From Chryseobacterium sp. Tr-659 (GTDB lineage Bacteria; Bacteroidota; Bacteroidia; Flavobacteriales; Weeksellaceae): a stretch of DNA of 64,000 bases. The notes beneath the pieces were generated by a model. It ran no database searches and had not been told where the DNA came from. It was given only the letters and a program-made list of their open reading frames with translations. Shown here one piece after another: positions 43,815 to 52,610 of this stretch (within the stretch, counting starts at the first letter, position 1; each line of letters begins with the position of its first letter). The translations under genes and the position numbers were made by a program. The stretch is from NCBI RefSeq assembly GCF_011752975.1, contig NZ_VWWP01000002.1, forward strand, positions 1 to 64,000. The letters are read 5' to 3'.

Positions 43815-44432
43815 ATGCAGAACAGTAGATTATACAACAGCTTGTTAAGATTCGATTCTTATTTTTTCAATTTCCTTAGAATTTCAATTTTTATTGTGAT
43901 GGCCTGGATTGGCGGGCTTAAAGCATTCCAGTACGAAGCTGATGGAATTGTTCCCTTTGTTGCTAATAGTCCTTTAATGAGCTTCTTTTATAAAAATGCA
44001 GGCAATAAAGTAATGAATGAAGATCAAAAACTGGTTTCAGAATATACACTTTATAAAAATCCGGAAGGAAAAGTAGTAAAGAAAAATATTGAATGGCATG
44101 CAGAAAACAGAACCTATACCTTTTCTTATGGGTTGGGTACAATGATTGTTGTTATCGGATTTTTGGTGCTATCAGGAATTTGGTTCCCTAAAATTGGAGC
44201 TGTTGGGGGAGCTTTAACATTTTTAATGTCATTGGTTACCTTATCCTTTTTGATTACAACCCCTGAAGTATACGTTCCCAATTTAGGAGGGGATTATCCT
44301 ACACCGCAGTATGGCTTCCCCTATCTGTCCGGCGCAGGGCGACTGGTATTGAAAGATATTATCATGATGGCTGGTGGATTGGTTCTCTTCTCTGACAGCT
44401 TGAAAAAGGTAATCACATCGTCCGGCAGATAA
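43815..44432 (+). CDS. DUF417 family membrane protein (RclC/YkgB-like)
   Basis: The 205-residue protein has about four membrane helices and the family signature FLRISIFIVMAWIGGLKAFQ with YEADGIVPFVANSPLMSF (about residues 20-57), which identifies DUF417. Its best-studied member, RclC of Escherichia coli, is an inner membrane protein needed for survival of reactive chlorine. I prefer the ATG at 43815 because a -7 box covers the earlier start at 43782. The upstream AraC gene is the likely regulator. Confidence 0.87.
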   Translation: MQNSRLYNSLLRFDSYFFNFLRISIFIVMAWIGGLKAFQYEADGIVPFVANSPLMSFFYKNAGNKVMNEDQKLVSEYTLYKNPEGKVVKKNIEWHAENRTYTFSYGLGTMIVVIGFLVLSGIWFPKIGAVGGALTFLMSLVTLSFLITTPEVYVPNLGGDYPTPQYGFPYLSGAGRLVLKDIIMMAGGLVLFSDSLKKVITSSGR

Positions 44433-44702
44433 ACCGCTATCGGATTGATTCTCCTGAATTTATTTTAATAGTGAGATAATAACGGTTGTTAGGAGATTTT
44501 TTCTATCCGCGAAAGATGAGTTAACTAAAATTAATTATCTTAAAATTGTTTCTAAATTTCGCTATTTCTCAAAAAAACACGACATTTGTACCGTGAAATT
44601 TTACGTGAAAACTTACGTGAAAATCCAAATAAAAATTTCAAAATAGAGAAGAAGGAGCCATAGGTTTCATCTGACCAATTAAAAAAGTAGATAGATAAAC
44701 AA

Positions 44703-47105
44703 ATGAAAATATCAAACAACTGGCTGAAGGACTTTGTAAAAACGGAATTGAAAACTGAAAGAATCGGTGAATTCCTTACAGATATAGGTCTTGAGGTTGA
44801 AGGGATAGATAAATTTGAAAGCGTAAGAGGCAGCCTGGAAGGTATTGTAGTAGGTAAAGTATTAACCTGCGAAAAGCATCCGAATGCTGACAAACTGAAA
44901 AAGACAACAGTAGACGTAGGAAACGGAAAAGTGCTGAACATTGTTTGCGGTGCTCCTAACGTAGAAGCAGGACAAACAGTTCCTGTAGCAGTTGTTGGTA
45001 CAAAAATCTATGACAAAACCGGAAACTTTTTTGAAATTAAAGAAGCAAAGATCAGAGGAGAAGTTTCTCAGGGAATGATCTGTGCAGAAGATGAGCTTGG
45101 CCTTAGCGAAGATCACGGAGGTATTATGGTGTTGGATGAAACAAAATATGAAGTAGGAAAAGACTTTGCAGATTATTTTGAGTTAACCAATGATGAGGTT
45201 TTTGAAATTGGACTGACACCGAACAGAACCGATGCAATGTCTCACTATGGAGTTGCAAGAGATCTGCACGCTTATCTTTCTACCAATCAACAGAAATCTC
45301 AGTTTAATAAAGTAGCTTCTGAAGTTTTAAATAATGAAGGTAGCCACGATTTTACACTGGAGATTGAAGATGCTGAATTATGCCCAAGATATATCGGAGC
45401 TGTTATAGAAGATGTAAAAGTAGCAGAATCTCCATCTTGGTTAAAAGACAGACTGAAAGCAATCGGATTAAGCCCGATTAATAACGTTGTAGATATTACC
45501 AACTACATTCTTCACGGTTACGGACAACCGCTTCACGCATTTGATGCAGATAAAATTGCAGACAAAAAAGTAAAAGTAGGAGTCGTAAAACCAGGAACTA
45601 AATTTACAACTCTTGACGGGGTGGAAAGAACATTGAACGGTTCTGAAATCATGATCAAAGACGGTAAAGATAACCCAATGTGTATTGCCGGAGTTTTCGG
45701 TGGTGAGAACTCAGGAGTCGCTGAAACTACAAAGACCGTATTCCTTGAAAGCGCTTATTTTAACCCGGTTGCGGTAAGAAAAGGAGCAAAAGCACACAGT
45801 TTGAATACAGATGCTTCTTTCAGATTTGAAAGAGGAGTAGATCCGAATCTTACAAGAACGGCTATTACTCATGCTATCAAATTGATTCAGGAAATTGCAG
45901 AAGGTAAACTGGTAGGAGATTTATTGGAAGAATATCCTAAGAAAATTGAAGATCATTATGTGATTTTGAGATTCTCAAAAATTGAACAGATCTTAGGAAC
46001 AAAAATTCACAGAGAGAAAGTAAAAGAAATTTTAAAAGCGTTGGAAATTCAGGTGTTAAACGAAATTCCTAATGGTTTTGAGATCTCTGTTCCTGCATAC
46101 AGAGCAGATGTAACAAGAGAAATTGATGTTATTGAAGAAATCTTAAGAATCTACGGATACAATAAGATTGATGCTCCACAGAAAATTTCATTTACTCCGG
46201 TGAAGCTAAGTGCAAATGATCAGGATGAACTGGAAAACAGCTGGGCAAGAGCATTACAAAGTCTTGGTTTCAATGAAGTAATGAATAATTCATTAACTTC
46301 TGTAAAAGATGAAACAGATGCGGTAAAACTATTGAATCCTTTAAGCAATGATCTGGCATTCATGAGAAAGTCTTTATTGGAAGGACTTCTTCAGAATACC
46401 GTTTATAATATCAACAGAAAGAATCAGGATATCAAATTCTTTGAATTCGGAAAGATCTATCACAAGAAAGATAAATACGAAGAAAGAAAGCAGTTGGCGA
46501 TTCTTATTTCAGGAAGAGATGTTGCGGAAAACTGGCTTCAGCCTAAATCTGCGGTAAGTTTTTATAACCTTAAAGCCTATGTAAAAGTTTTATTGGAAAG
46601 GCTTGCGGTTAGTTATAAAGAAGTGGCTTTATCTGACGAGAGATTCTCTGATGCACTGGTATATGAAGCAGATGGAAAAGCCTTGGTAAGAATAGGGAAG
46701 GTAGCTCCTGCTTTATTGAAAGACTTTGATATTGATCAGGACTGTTTCTATGCGGAAATTGAACTGGAATTGGCTCAGAAATTACGCTCTGAAAACGAAC
46801 TGAAATTCAAAGACATTCCGAAATTCAATAAAATCAGAAGAGACTTGGCCTTATTGATTGATAAGAATGTAAATTATCAGGATCTTTATCAGACTGCTAA
46901 GAAAAACAAGTCTCCGTTCATTAAGAGCGTTAATCTGTTTGACGTGTATGAAGGAAAGAATCTTCCTGAAGGGAAAAAGTCTTATGCTATGAGCTTTGAG
47001 CTTTTAAATGAAGAAAAAACACTGGAGGAAAAAGAAATCACCGAAGTGATGGATTCTTTGATCAAATCTTTCCAGAAAGAATTCAACGCAGAGTTGAGAT
47101 CGTAA
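44703..47105 (+). CDS. pheT: Phenylalanine-tRNA ligase beta subunit
   Basis: The 800-residue protein has the complete PheT layout: a tRNA-binding domain with VVGKVLTCEKHPNADKLKKT (about residues 49-68), a B3/4 domain with IGLSPINNVVDITNYILHGY, the B5 and catalytic-like core with RADVTREIDVIEEILRIYGY, and a C-terminal ferredoxin-like anticodon-binding domain with FNKIRRDLALLID. With PheS it charges tRNA-Phe. pheS is not in this window. A strong terminator follows. Confidence 0.97.
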   Translation: MKISNNWLKDFVKTELKTERIGEFLTDIGLEVEGIDKFESVRGSLEGIVVGKVLTCEKHPNADKLKKTTVDVGNGKVLNIVCGAPNVEAGQTVPVAVVGTKIYDKTGNFFEIKEAKIRGEVSQGMICAEDELGLSEDHGGIMVLDETKYEVGKDFADYFELTNDEVFEIGLTPNRTDAMSHYGVARDLHAYLSTNQQKSQFNKVASEVLNNEGSHDFTLEIEDAELCPRYIGAVIEDVKVAESPSWLKDRLKAIGLSPINNVVDITNYILHGYGQPLHAFDADKIADKKVKVGVVKPGTKFTTLDGVERTLNGSEIMIKDGKDNPMCIAGVFGGENSGVAETTKTVFLESAYFNPVAVRKGAKAHSLNTDASFRFERGVDPNLTRTAITHAIKLIQEIAEGKLVGDLLEEYPKKIEDHYVILRFSKIEQILGTKIHREKVKEILKALEIQVLNEIPNGFEISVPAYRADVTREIDVIEEILRIYGYNKIDAPQKISFTPVKLSANDQDELENSWARALQSLGFNEVMNNSLTSVKDETDAVKLLNPLSNDLAFMRKSLLEGLLQNTVYNINRKNQDIKFFEFGKIYHKKDKYEERKQLAILISGRDVAENWLQPKSAVSFYNLKAYVKVLLERLAVSYKEVALSDERFSDALVYEADGKALVRIGKVAPALLKDFDIDQDCFYAEIELELAQKLRSENELKFKDIPKFNKIRRDLALLIDKNVNYQDLYQTAKKNKSPFIKSVNLFDVYEGKNLPEGKKSYAMSFELLNEEKTLEEKEITEVMDSLIKSFQKEFNAELRS

Positions 47106-47136
47106 TAAGTGAAAATATTTATTTTTATTATAATTG

Positions 47137-47160
47137 AAACGGACTTAAAAAAGTCCGTTT
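47137..47160 (+). terminator. Terminator after pheT
   Basis: A perfect 10-bp stem AAACGGACTT / AAGTCCGTTT with loop AAAA and a following T-run. Confidence 0.93.
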
Positions 47161-47414
47161 TTTATTTTTAATTAATTTTATAAAAATGTACAAATAAGTT
47201 TCGGCTAGAGCAATTTGAATATTGTTTTTAGATAAACGGGCTAAAGTCCGTTCTTATTGAATGATTCTCTAAATATTCTGCCTCGTCTCTTCATCACTCC
47301 GCGGGAGTTTCAGCAAGCTTTCACCCTTAAAAACATCTCGGGAAAATATTAAAAATACCATCTGTTAAAGAATAATAAAATTCACTGTAACCCGTTTAAA
47401 TAATATAAATTCCG
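47161..47414. repeat. Intergenic region with inverted interspersed repeat copy
   Basis: Bases 47200-47264 are an inverted copy of the two-part element seen at 22745 and 59909, read on the minus strand as TCAATAAGAACGGACTTTAG followed by CCCGTTT. At 47294-47311 follows TCACTCCGCGGGAGTTT, a variant of the palindromic arm found in the 60-kb tandem array. No gene is present. Confidence 0.7.
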
Positions 47415-47422
47415 TAAATTTG
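47415..47422 (+). promoter_or_regulatory. Candidate -7 box of the META-domain gene
   Basis: TAAATTTG matches TAnnTTTG, 21 bases before the ATG at 47444. Confidence 0.45.
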
Positions 47423-47443
47423 GGTTAATTCAAAAAGAAAAAA

Positions 47444-47854
47444 ATGAAAAATCTTTTTTTAAGTATATGTACAGCAGCAGTATTGGCTTCATGTGGATCT
47501 ATGACAAGCCCGTCTGCGTCTAAAGTAGGAAAAGCCCAGCCGGCTCTTGCCAACACAAAATGGACATTGGCTGACAATGTAAAAGGTAAAATTCCTACAT
47601 TGAATATTGAAGGGGAAAAGATCACTGGAAATGCTGGTTGCAACAATTACTTCGGAACGGCTAAAATAGACCCGGCTACCGGAGCATTTGAAGCTGGACA
47701 AATGGGAGCTACAAAAATGATGTGTAATAACATCGGGGTAGAGCAGAACTTCATGGATATGATGGGAAAAGCTAATAAATATGTGATTTCCGGAAATACC
47801 TTAGAACTTTATAAAGACAATCTTTTATTATTGAAATTCAATAAATCAGAATAA
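47444..47854 (+). CDS. META domain-containing lipoprotein (HslJ-like)
   Basis: The 136-residue lipoprotein has a lipobox at VLASC (Cys17) and one META domain: NTKWTLADNVKGKIPTLNIE (about residues 37-56), ITGNAGCNNYFGTAKID (about 60-76) with the family's GC-N-Y/F core, then MGATKMMCNN. META domains occur in the heat-inducible HslJ of Escherichia coli; their molecular action is unknown. It ends in a terminator shared with the convergent small gene. Confidence 0.92.
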   Translation: MKNLFLSICTAAVLASCGSMTSPSASKVGKAQPALANTKWTLADNVKGKIPTLNIEGEKITGNAGCNNYFGTAKIDPATGAFEAGQMGATKMMCNNIGVEQNFMDMMGKANKYVISGNTLELYKDNLLLLKFNKSE

Positions 47855-47860
47855 AAAAAC

Positions 47861-47886
47861 AAAAGGAACTCCTTGGAGTTCCTTTT
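47861..47886. terminator. Bidirectional terminator after the META gene
   Basis: The stem AAAAGGAACT / AGTTCCTTTT has a CCTTGG loop, with A-runs and T-runs on both sides. It also serves the convergent acidic-protein gene. Confidence 0.88.
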
Positions 47887-47903
47887 TTATGTTTAGAGTG
47901 TTA

Positions 47904-48143
47904 TTAATCTTCCTCTTCTTCGTCGTACTTAGCCAGCTCCTCATCGCACCATTTAAATGCTGCTTCTACTACTTTCGTAGCCTCATCTGCCATCGTTTCT
48001 TCATCATCACCCTCAAGATCATCTAACCACTCAACTTCTTCTTCCTCAACGTTTAAGATAAATCTTGGATATTCTGTATGAACCACGAATAGATCCTCTG
48101 GAAATTCCGAATTATCTGCTAATAAAAACTTTGGTAATTTCAT
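47904..48143 (-). CDS. Small acidic conserved protein
   Basis: This 79-residue protein opens with MKLPKFLLADNSEFPEDLFV and then becomes very acidic (EEEEVEWLDDLEGDDEE, about residues 34-50), ending in a run of Glu and Asp. I recognise no named domain. Small acidic proteins of this kind are common single genes in Flavobacteriia. It begins 46 bases downstream of the dehydrogenase gene end on the same strand and could be its downstream partner. Confidence 0.7.
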   Translation of the reverse strand: MKLPKFLLADNSEFPEDLFVVHTEYPRFILNVEEEEVEWLDDLEGDDEETMADEATKVVEAAFKWCDEELAKYDEEEED

Positions 48144-48188
48144 TTTTTTAATGTTTTAACTTTCTCAAAGATAAATAAAATTATTGAC

Positions 48189-49088
48189 TTAAAATGAGTT
48201 CAAAAACATTTTTGAAACTTTTTCAGCTTTTTTACTTTCAGAATAATCATAGAACCCTTCCCCTGATTTTACTCCAAGTTTTCCGGCTGTCACCATGTTT
48301 ACAAGCAATGGGTTTGGAGCGTACTTAGGATTTTTGAATCCGTCATACATTACATTGAGAATAGCAAGGCATACATCAAGGCCAATAAAGTCTGCCAGTT
48401 GAAGCGGCCCCATTGGATGAGCCATTCCTAATTTCATTACCGTATCAATTTCTTCTACACCTGCTACACCATTATAAAGAGTTTCAATAGATTCATTAAT
48501 CATAGGCATTAAGATTCTGTTGGCAACAAAACCAGGGTAGTCATTTACCTCTACAGGAACTTTTCCTAAAGTTTTGCTCATCTCATAGATGGAGTCGAAA
48601 GTTTCTTTGGAAGTAGAATATCCTTTGATGATTTCTACCAGCTTCATAATAGGAACCGGGTTCATAAAGTGCATTCCGATTACTTTGTCTGCTCTTTTCG
48701 TAGCAGCAGCAATTTTAGTAATGGAAATAGATGAAGTATTGGTTGCCAGGATACAGCCTGCAGGTGCCAATTCATCCATTTGGCCGAAAATCTTTAATTT
48801 AAGATCAAGGTTCTCCGTTGCAGCTTCTACAATTAAGTCTGCACTTCCCACTGCATCATTAAGTGCGGTAAAAGTAGTGATGTTTCCTAAAGTTTCAGCT
48901 TTTTGCTCCTCAGTAAGGTTTCCCTTTGCAATTATTCTGTCAAGATTGGTAGTAATGGTTTTCAAACCTCTGTCCAAAGCTTCCTGAGACACATCTACAA
49001 GATTTACTTTAAACCCGCTTTGTGCGAAAGTATGTGCAATACCATTCCCCATGGTTCCTGCTCCGATAACTACAATGTTTTTGATCAT
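48189..49088 (-). CDS. 3-hydroxybutyryl-CoA dehydrogenase family protein
   Basis: The 299-residue protein has an N-terminal NAD-binding Rossmann domain (VVIGAGTMGNGIAHTFAQSG, residues 5-24) and the 3HCDH core: ATNTSSISIT (about 115-124), GMHFMNPVPIMKLVEII (about 138-154) with the catalytic His, and the dimerisation half with PGFVANRILMPMINES and KLGMAHPMGPLQLADFIGLD. It oxidises (S)-3-hydroxybutyryl-CoA or longer homologues in fatty acid or butanoate metabolism. It is encoded 6 bases after the end of the small secreted protein gene upstream, on the same strand. Confidence 0.93.
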   Translation of the reverse strand: MIKNIVVIGAGTMGNGIAHTFAQSGFKVNLVDVSQEALDRGLKTITTNLDRIIAKGNLTEEQKAETLGNITTFTALNDAVGSADLIVEAATENLDLKLKIFGQMDELAPAGCILATNTSSISITKIAAATKRADKVIGMHFMNPVPIMKLVEIIKGYSTSKETFDSIYEMSKTLGKVPVEVNDYPGFVANRILMPMINESIETLYNGVAGVEEIDTVMKLGMAHPMGPLQLADFIGLDVCLAILNVMYDGFKNPKYAPNPLLVNMVTAGKLGVKSGEGFYDYSESKKAEKVSKMFLNSF

Positions 49089-49094
49089 TTTCGT

Positions 49095-49505
49095 TTATTT
49101 TTTATAGATAGTTAAATTTTTTGCATCCGTAAGATCCGATTGAGAAACAATAATTTCCGGATCGAAATTCACATTTCCTTTATTGGGCTGCTGCTTGTTG
49201 TTATTTTGGTTGGATACTGTAGCCATAAGCCCTCTTATAAGCCTGCTTTTTTGATTTTTTGAAAGGAAATCCGTCCCGATATACAATTTGTATTCACCCT
49301 CTCTTCCCAATCTGCTTTGCATCAGTATTTCAAGGCTTTTGACCCGGTTTTTCCTTTTAAATTCTTTCAGATAACTTACCACCGGTTTTTCAGATGGAGG
49401 ACCACAGCATATGCTGGCATAGCCAACTTCTAAATAATTTTGATTCTTCTGTGAATAAAAGAATGCAAAAGAAAAAAGAGCGGCTGTTATTATTATTTTT
49501 TTCAT
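49095..49505 (-). CDS. Secreted protein of unknown function
   Basis: The 136-residue protein has a signal peptide (to about residue 18, ending FFYSQ), then a Cys-Cys pair in YASICCGPPSEKPVV (about 29-43) and a basic centre with FKRKNRVKSLEILMQSRLGR. An Asn- and Gln-rich linker (about 97-110) precedes a short C-terminal strand. No family is recognised. It lies just upstream of the dehydrogenase gene and may share its transcript. Confidence 0.65.
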   Translation of the reverse strand: MKKIIITAALFSFAFFYSQKNQNYLEVGYASICCGPPSEKPVVSYLKEFKRKNRVKSLEILMQSRLGREGEYKLYIGTDFLSKNQKSRLIRGLMATVSNQNNNKQQPNKGNVNFDPEIIVSQSDLTDAKNLTIYKK

Positions 49506-49536
49506 TTTAAATCGGTTTAAAAATAAGCTTAAAATT

Positions 49537-50415
49537 TTACTTATTAAAATAATCCCACACAGTCTTTGAAATGTCTGAAATCATTTTACAGTTGTCAGCT
49601 TCCGTTTCCATTGAATTACTGACAAATACAGCTATTGCATAATGCTTGCCATTGGGTAGTGTAATGATTCCGATTTCGTTTTCAGCCCCTGTTAAACCTT
49701 CTTTATTCTTTCCGGAAGATCCCGTTTTTCTGGCGACGGGCGTGTTTTTAGGAAGCTGTTCTATTATTTTGTTTAATCCCGTAGAAGTGGATAACATCAC
49801 TTTCATCAGATAATTAGTGGATTTTTTCGACAATAATTTTCCGTCATAGAATTTTCTCATCACATCAACTGCTGACTTTGTTGTACTGAAGTTTTCATAT
49901 TGAATATTCCAGGCTTTGTGCATTTCTTCCTCATTATACTTAATCTGAAAATCTTTGACTCCTTTAGAGTCCGTAAATTTCTGAACAACTTGTGTTCCTC
50001 CCAATAGTTTCAGGAGAATATCACATCCATTATTATCACTTTTGGCAACAGTATATTCAATCACCTCGCTTAATGGGATTCCTACATTTCCGTCAGGATA
50101 TTTATCGCGGAGCGGAGACCATGTATTTTCCAGCAGATTTGATTTATTTAATGGGATTTTTTGGTCTAATGATAGTTTCCCATGGTCTACAGCATTCAAA
50201 ACTGCTGCAGCAATATGAAATTTGAATACACTCTGCATCGGAAGCTTTTTATCCGCATCTCTGTTATAAGTAAATCCATTTTCAAATCCGGAGACGGAAA
50301 TTCCTACGGTTGCTTTTTTATTTTTCAGAATTGAACTTATTTTTTGTTCCAATGCTGAGGTCTGAGCCAATGTAAATGCAGAGATCAGAATAAAAAGAAA
50401 TGCTGTTTTTCTCAT
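49537..50415 (-). CDS. Class A beta-lactamase (PER/CME/CIA type)
   Basis: The 292-residue precursor starts at 50415, where a clear signal peptide begins (MRKTAFLFILISAFTLAQ); a start at 50451 would lie inside a terminator hairpin. It has all class A motifs: Ser62-Val-Phe-Lys65 (S70xxK), Ser126-Asp-Asn128 (SDN), Glu162 in EEEMH as the deacylation Glu, and Lys230-Thr-Gly232 (KTG). A His at the fourth position after the Glu, instead of Asn, is a feature of the PER/CME/CIA branch, which includes extended-spectrum enzymes of Chryseobacterium and relatives. It cleaves beta-lactam rings in the periplasm. Confidence 0.93.
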   Translation of the reverse strand: MRKTAFLFILISAFTLAQTSALEQKISSILKNKKATVGISVSGFENGFTYNRDADKKLPMQSVFKFHIAAAVLNAVDHGKLSLDQKIPLNKSNLLENTWSPLRDKYPDGNVGIPLSEVIEYTVAKSDNNGCDILLKLLGGTQVVQKFTDSKGVKDFQIKYNEEEMHKAWNIQYENFSTTKSAVDVMRKFYDGKLLSKKSTNYLMKVMLSTSTGLNKIIEQLPKNTPVARKTGSSGKNKEGLTGAENEIGIITLPNGKHYAIAVFVSNSMETEADNCKMISDISKTVWDYFNK

Positions 50416-50433
50416 AAAGATAGAATTAAAAAA

Positions 50434-50458
50434 CTCCCGTTTGAATATCAAATGGGAG
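50434..50458 (-). terminator. Terminator after the GH5 gene
   Basis: A 10-bp stem between CTCCCGTTTG and CAAATGGGAG (one G-T pair) has a five-base loop, with a run of six T on the minus strand. It lies only 18 bases before the beta-lactamase start, so that gene must rely on a very close promoter or on read-through. Confidence 0.78.
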
Positions 50459-50480
50459 CTGCAATTTAAGATAATTATCG

Positions 50481-52211
50481 CTATTTTAGTTCAAAATAAT
50501 TCAGGTTTAAACCATCATTCTCAAAAAGAATTCTGATCTTGTTTTCTCCTTTCGTAAAATGAATATTTTTTACAAAACCCATATTCCAGATTTCATTTCC
50601 TCCTGTAGCATTTACTAAAACCGATGCTAGAACCTTTCCGGCAGATGTTACAATTTTGATCCTGGAATCTTTAATGGAAGAATATCTGATATTAAAAATA
50701 TAATTTCTCTCTTCCGGAATGTTGAGCGTATACTGAAGCCATTCGCCGGCTTCGGTTTTGCCAACATAATACTGATTGGTTATTGTGTCATTACACTGAT
50801 ATATATCTACACCATCATTTCTCATCTGCTGGCCAGAGTTCCACTCTGATCTTTTGGCAGGATCACTTACCCAAAGGTTAACGAAATCTTGATCCTGATA
50901 AGCACTTCCTATTCTCCCGAGATCATATTCCGAGGCAAAAACTCTTCCCGGAATCTGATGATCCTTAAACGGTTTGGTAGAATCATCCGTAACCTGTCTG
51001 AACATAGCATCAATAACGTCGGTTTTGATTTCCACATTATTGAATTTGTAATGATCGGCAATCTGCATCAATGCTTTTGTAGCATATTCTTTAGAAGGCT
51101 TTTCGCCTCCGTTTTTCCAGTATTGCAATAACTTTTCATACTCCGGAGTGGTTTTCACATTCGCAATTCCTGCAATATTATCAATCTTTTTCATAGGCCA
51201 GAAGGCATACCCGATATTATGCTTATCCAGAAGCTGAATCAATTCAGTAAACCATACATTGGAATTCTCGCCGGTTTCCCCGAGCCATATCGGCATATTG
51301 TGTTTCTCTCTCAGATCCAATGCTGCTTTTATGGTTTGATCATCATTGTAATTCCAATATTTATGAAAACTGAAGGCCATATTATCATCCCAGATCGGAA
51401 TCAATCCGTTATAATTATTTCCCCAGCCATTTCCTTCAATAAAAATAATATGCTTTTTGTCCACTTCCCGGATAGCTGCAGTTATATCTTTTTGCAGTTT
51501 CCAAAGCGGTGCATTAGACATTTCATCCGTTCCATTCGGATTTTTTCCTGTAAAATTAATATTGGGTTCATTGATAAGGTCATAACCTCCAATCCACGGA
51601 CTGTCTTTATACCGCTCTGCTAACTTTTTCCAAAGGGCAATTGTTTTTTTCTGGTTTTCTTCATTTTCCCAAAGTGAAGGTTTTGATTTGTCGTTATCAG
51701 AGATGTTCACATCATTTCCCTGCCCGCCGGGTGCCGCATGAAGATCAAGAATAAGATATATTTTATTGGCCGCACACCATTGAAGAAGATCATCAGTCAT
51801 TTTAAAACCTTCCTCTATCCAGGTATTTTTACCTTTTACAGGCTCTTTTTCAATAGGAAGAGTATAAAGATTATAATGCATAGGAAGCCTTATAGAATTG
51901 AATCCTGCTTTTGCCAGAAAATCGATGTCTTGTTTAGTAATTCCATTTTTAAGGTAAGCTTTATAAAAGGTATTCATTCCGTTTTCCCCAATCAGCTCCT
52001 TTATTTTTTCTTTGATTTTGTATTGAGGTCCTGCAAAATCAGCTGTTTTCAGCATATAGCCTTCCTGAAGCATCCAGCCTCCCAAACCAAGCCCTCTTAA
52101 TTGAATGTTTTCACCCTTGTCATTAATAATTTTCTTTCCTGAGGTCTTTAATAATTGTGATGTCCCAAATTGAGACAATAATAAGGCGGATAATAAAATG
52201 GCTCTTTTCAT
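50481..52211 (-). CDS. GH5 family endoglucanase-like enzyme with C-terminal CBM6-like module
   Basis: The 576-residue exported enzyme (signal to about residue 18) has the GH5 (beta/alpha)8 domain: LRGLGLGGWMLQEG (38-51), acid/base Glu215 in DLINEPN and nucleophile Glu312 in WLGETGEN, plus DLHAAPGGQGND (156-167). The C-terminal part, from about residue 430, resembles a CBM6-type sugar-binding domain, with GRIGSAYQDQDFVNLWV and ENKIRILFENDGLNLNYFEL. It likely degrades a beta-glucan outside the cell. It is not part of the SusC/D locus and has its own terminator. Confidence 0.9.
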   Translation of the reverse strand: MKRAILLSALLLSQFGTSQLLKTSGKKIINDKGENIQLRGLGLGGWMLQEGYMLKTADFAGPQYKIKEKIKELIGENGMNTFYKAYLKNGITKQDIDFLAKAGFNSIRLPMHYNLYTLPIEKEPVKGKNTWIEEGFKMTDDLLQWCAANKIYLILDLHAAPGGQGNDVNISDNDKSKPSLWENEENQKKTIALWKKLAERYKDSPWIGGYDLINEPNINFTGKNPNGTDEMSNAPLWKLQKDITAAIREVDKKHIIFIEGNGWGNNYNGLIPIWDDNMAFSFHKYWNYNDDQTIKAALDLREKHNMPIWLGETGENSNVWFTELIQLLDKHNIGYAFWPMKKIDNIAGIANVKTTPEYEKLLQYWKNGGEKPSKEYATKALMQIADHYKFNNVEIKTDVIDAMFRQVTDDSTKPFKDHQIPGRVFASEYDLGRIGSAYQDQDFVNLWVSDPAKRSEWNSGQQMRNDGVDIYQCNDTITNQYYVGKTEAGEWLQYTLNIPEERNYIFNIRYSSIKDSRIKIVTSAGKVLASVLVNATGGNEIWNMGFVKNIHFTKGENKIRILFENDGLNLNYFELK

Positions 52212-52533
52212 AATTGTTTTGATTTTAAATAGTGGGGGAGATTTAGAATGTATTCATAATTAATGGCATATCACGATAAGAGTCTGTACTCAGACTGTTC
52301 ATTCTGGTGAAAATCCATGGTGTATATAAAACAAAATATTTCAACTGCTTATTGAATTGTTGTTCAAATATATTGTTTTTTTATTTTGAAAAGAGATTTT
52401 TATTAACGAATCAATAAATTTTAATTTTTATGATGCAATTCTTAAAGCTGGAAAGTAGTAATTAATGCAAAATCATTCTTTTGAATTTAAAAATGAATGA
52501 CAGCTCTTATCAGAAGGAATATATCTTATAAAA
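52212..52533. other. Intergenic region upstream of the GH5 gene
   Basis: No gene was found on either strand. The sequence is AT-rich and lies upstream of the minus-strand GH5 gene, so it should hold the GH5 promoter; no clear TAnnTTTG box could be assigned. Confidence 0.5.
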
Positions 52534-52578
52534 AATGCTATCCTATAACCATTTTTCTTTTGATTATAAGATAGCATT
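52534..52578 (-). terminator. Terminator after the Gfo/Idh/MocA oxidoreductase gene
   Basis: The long stem AATGCTATCCTATAA / TTATAAGATAGCATT has one mismatch in 15 pairs and a 15-base loop. On the minus strand it is followed by TTTTTTATAAG. Confidence 0.8.
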
Positions 52579-52610
52579 GTAATCATTATCGCTATAAGAC
52601 AGCGTATATT

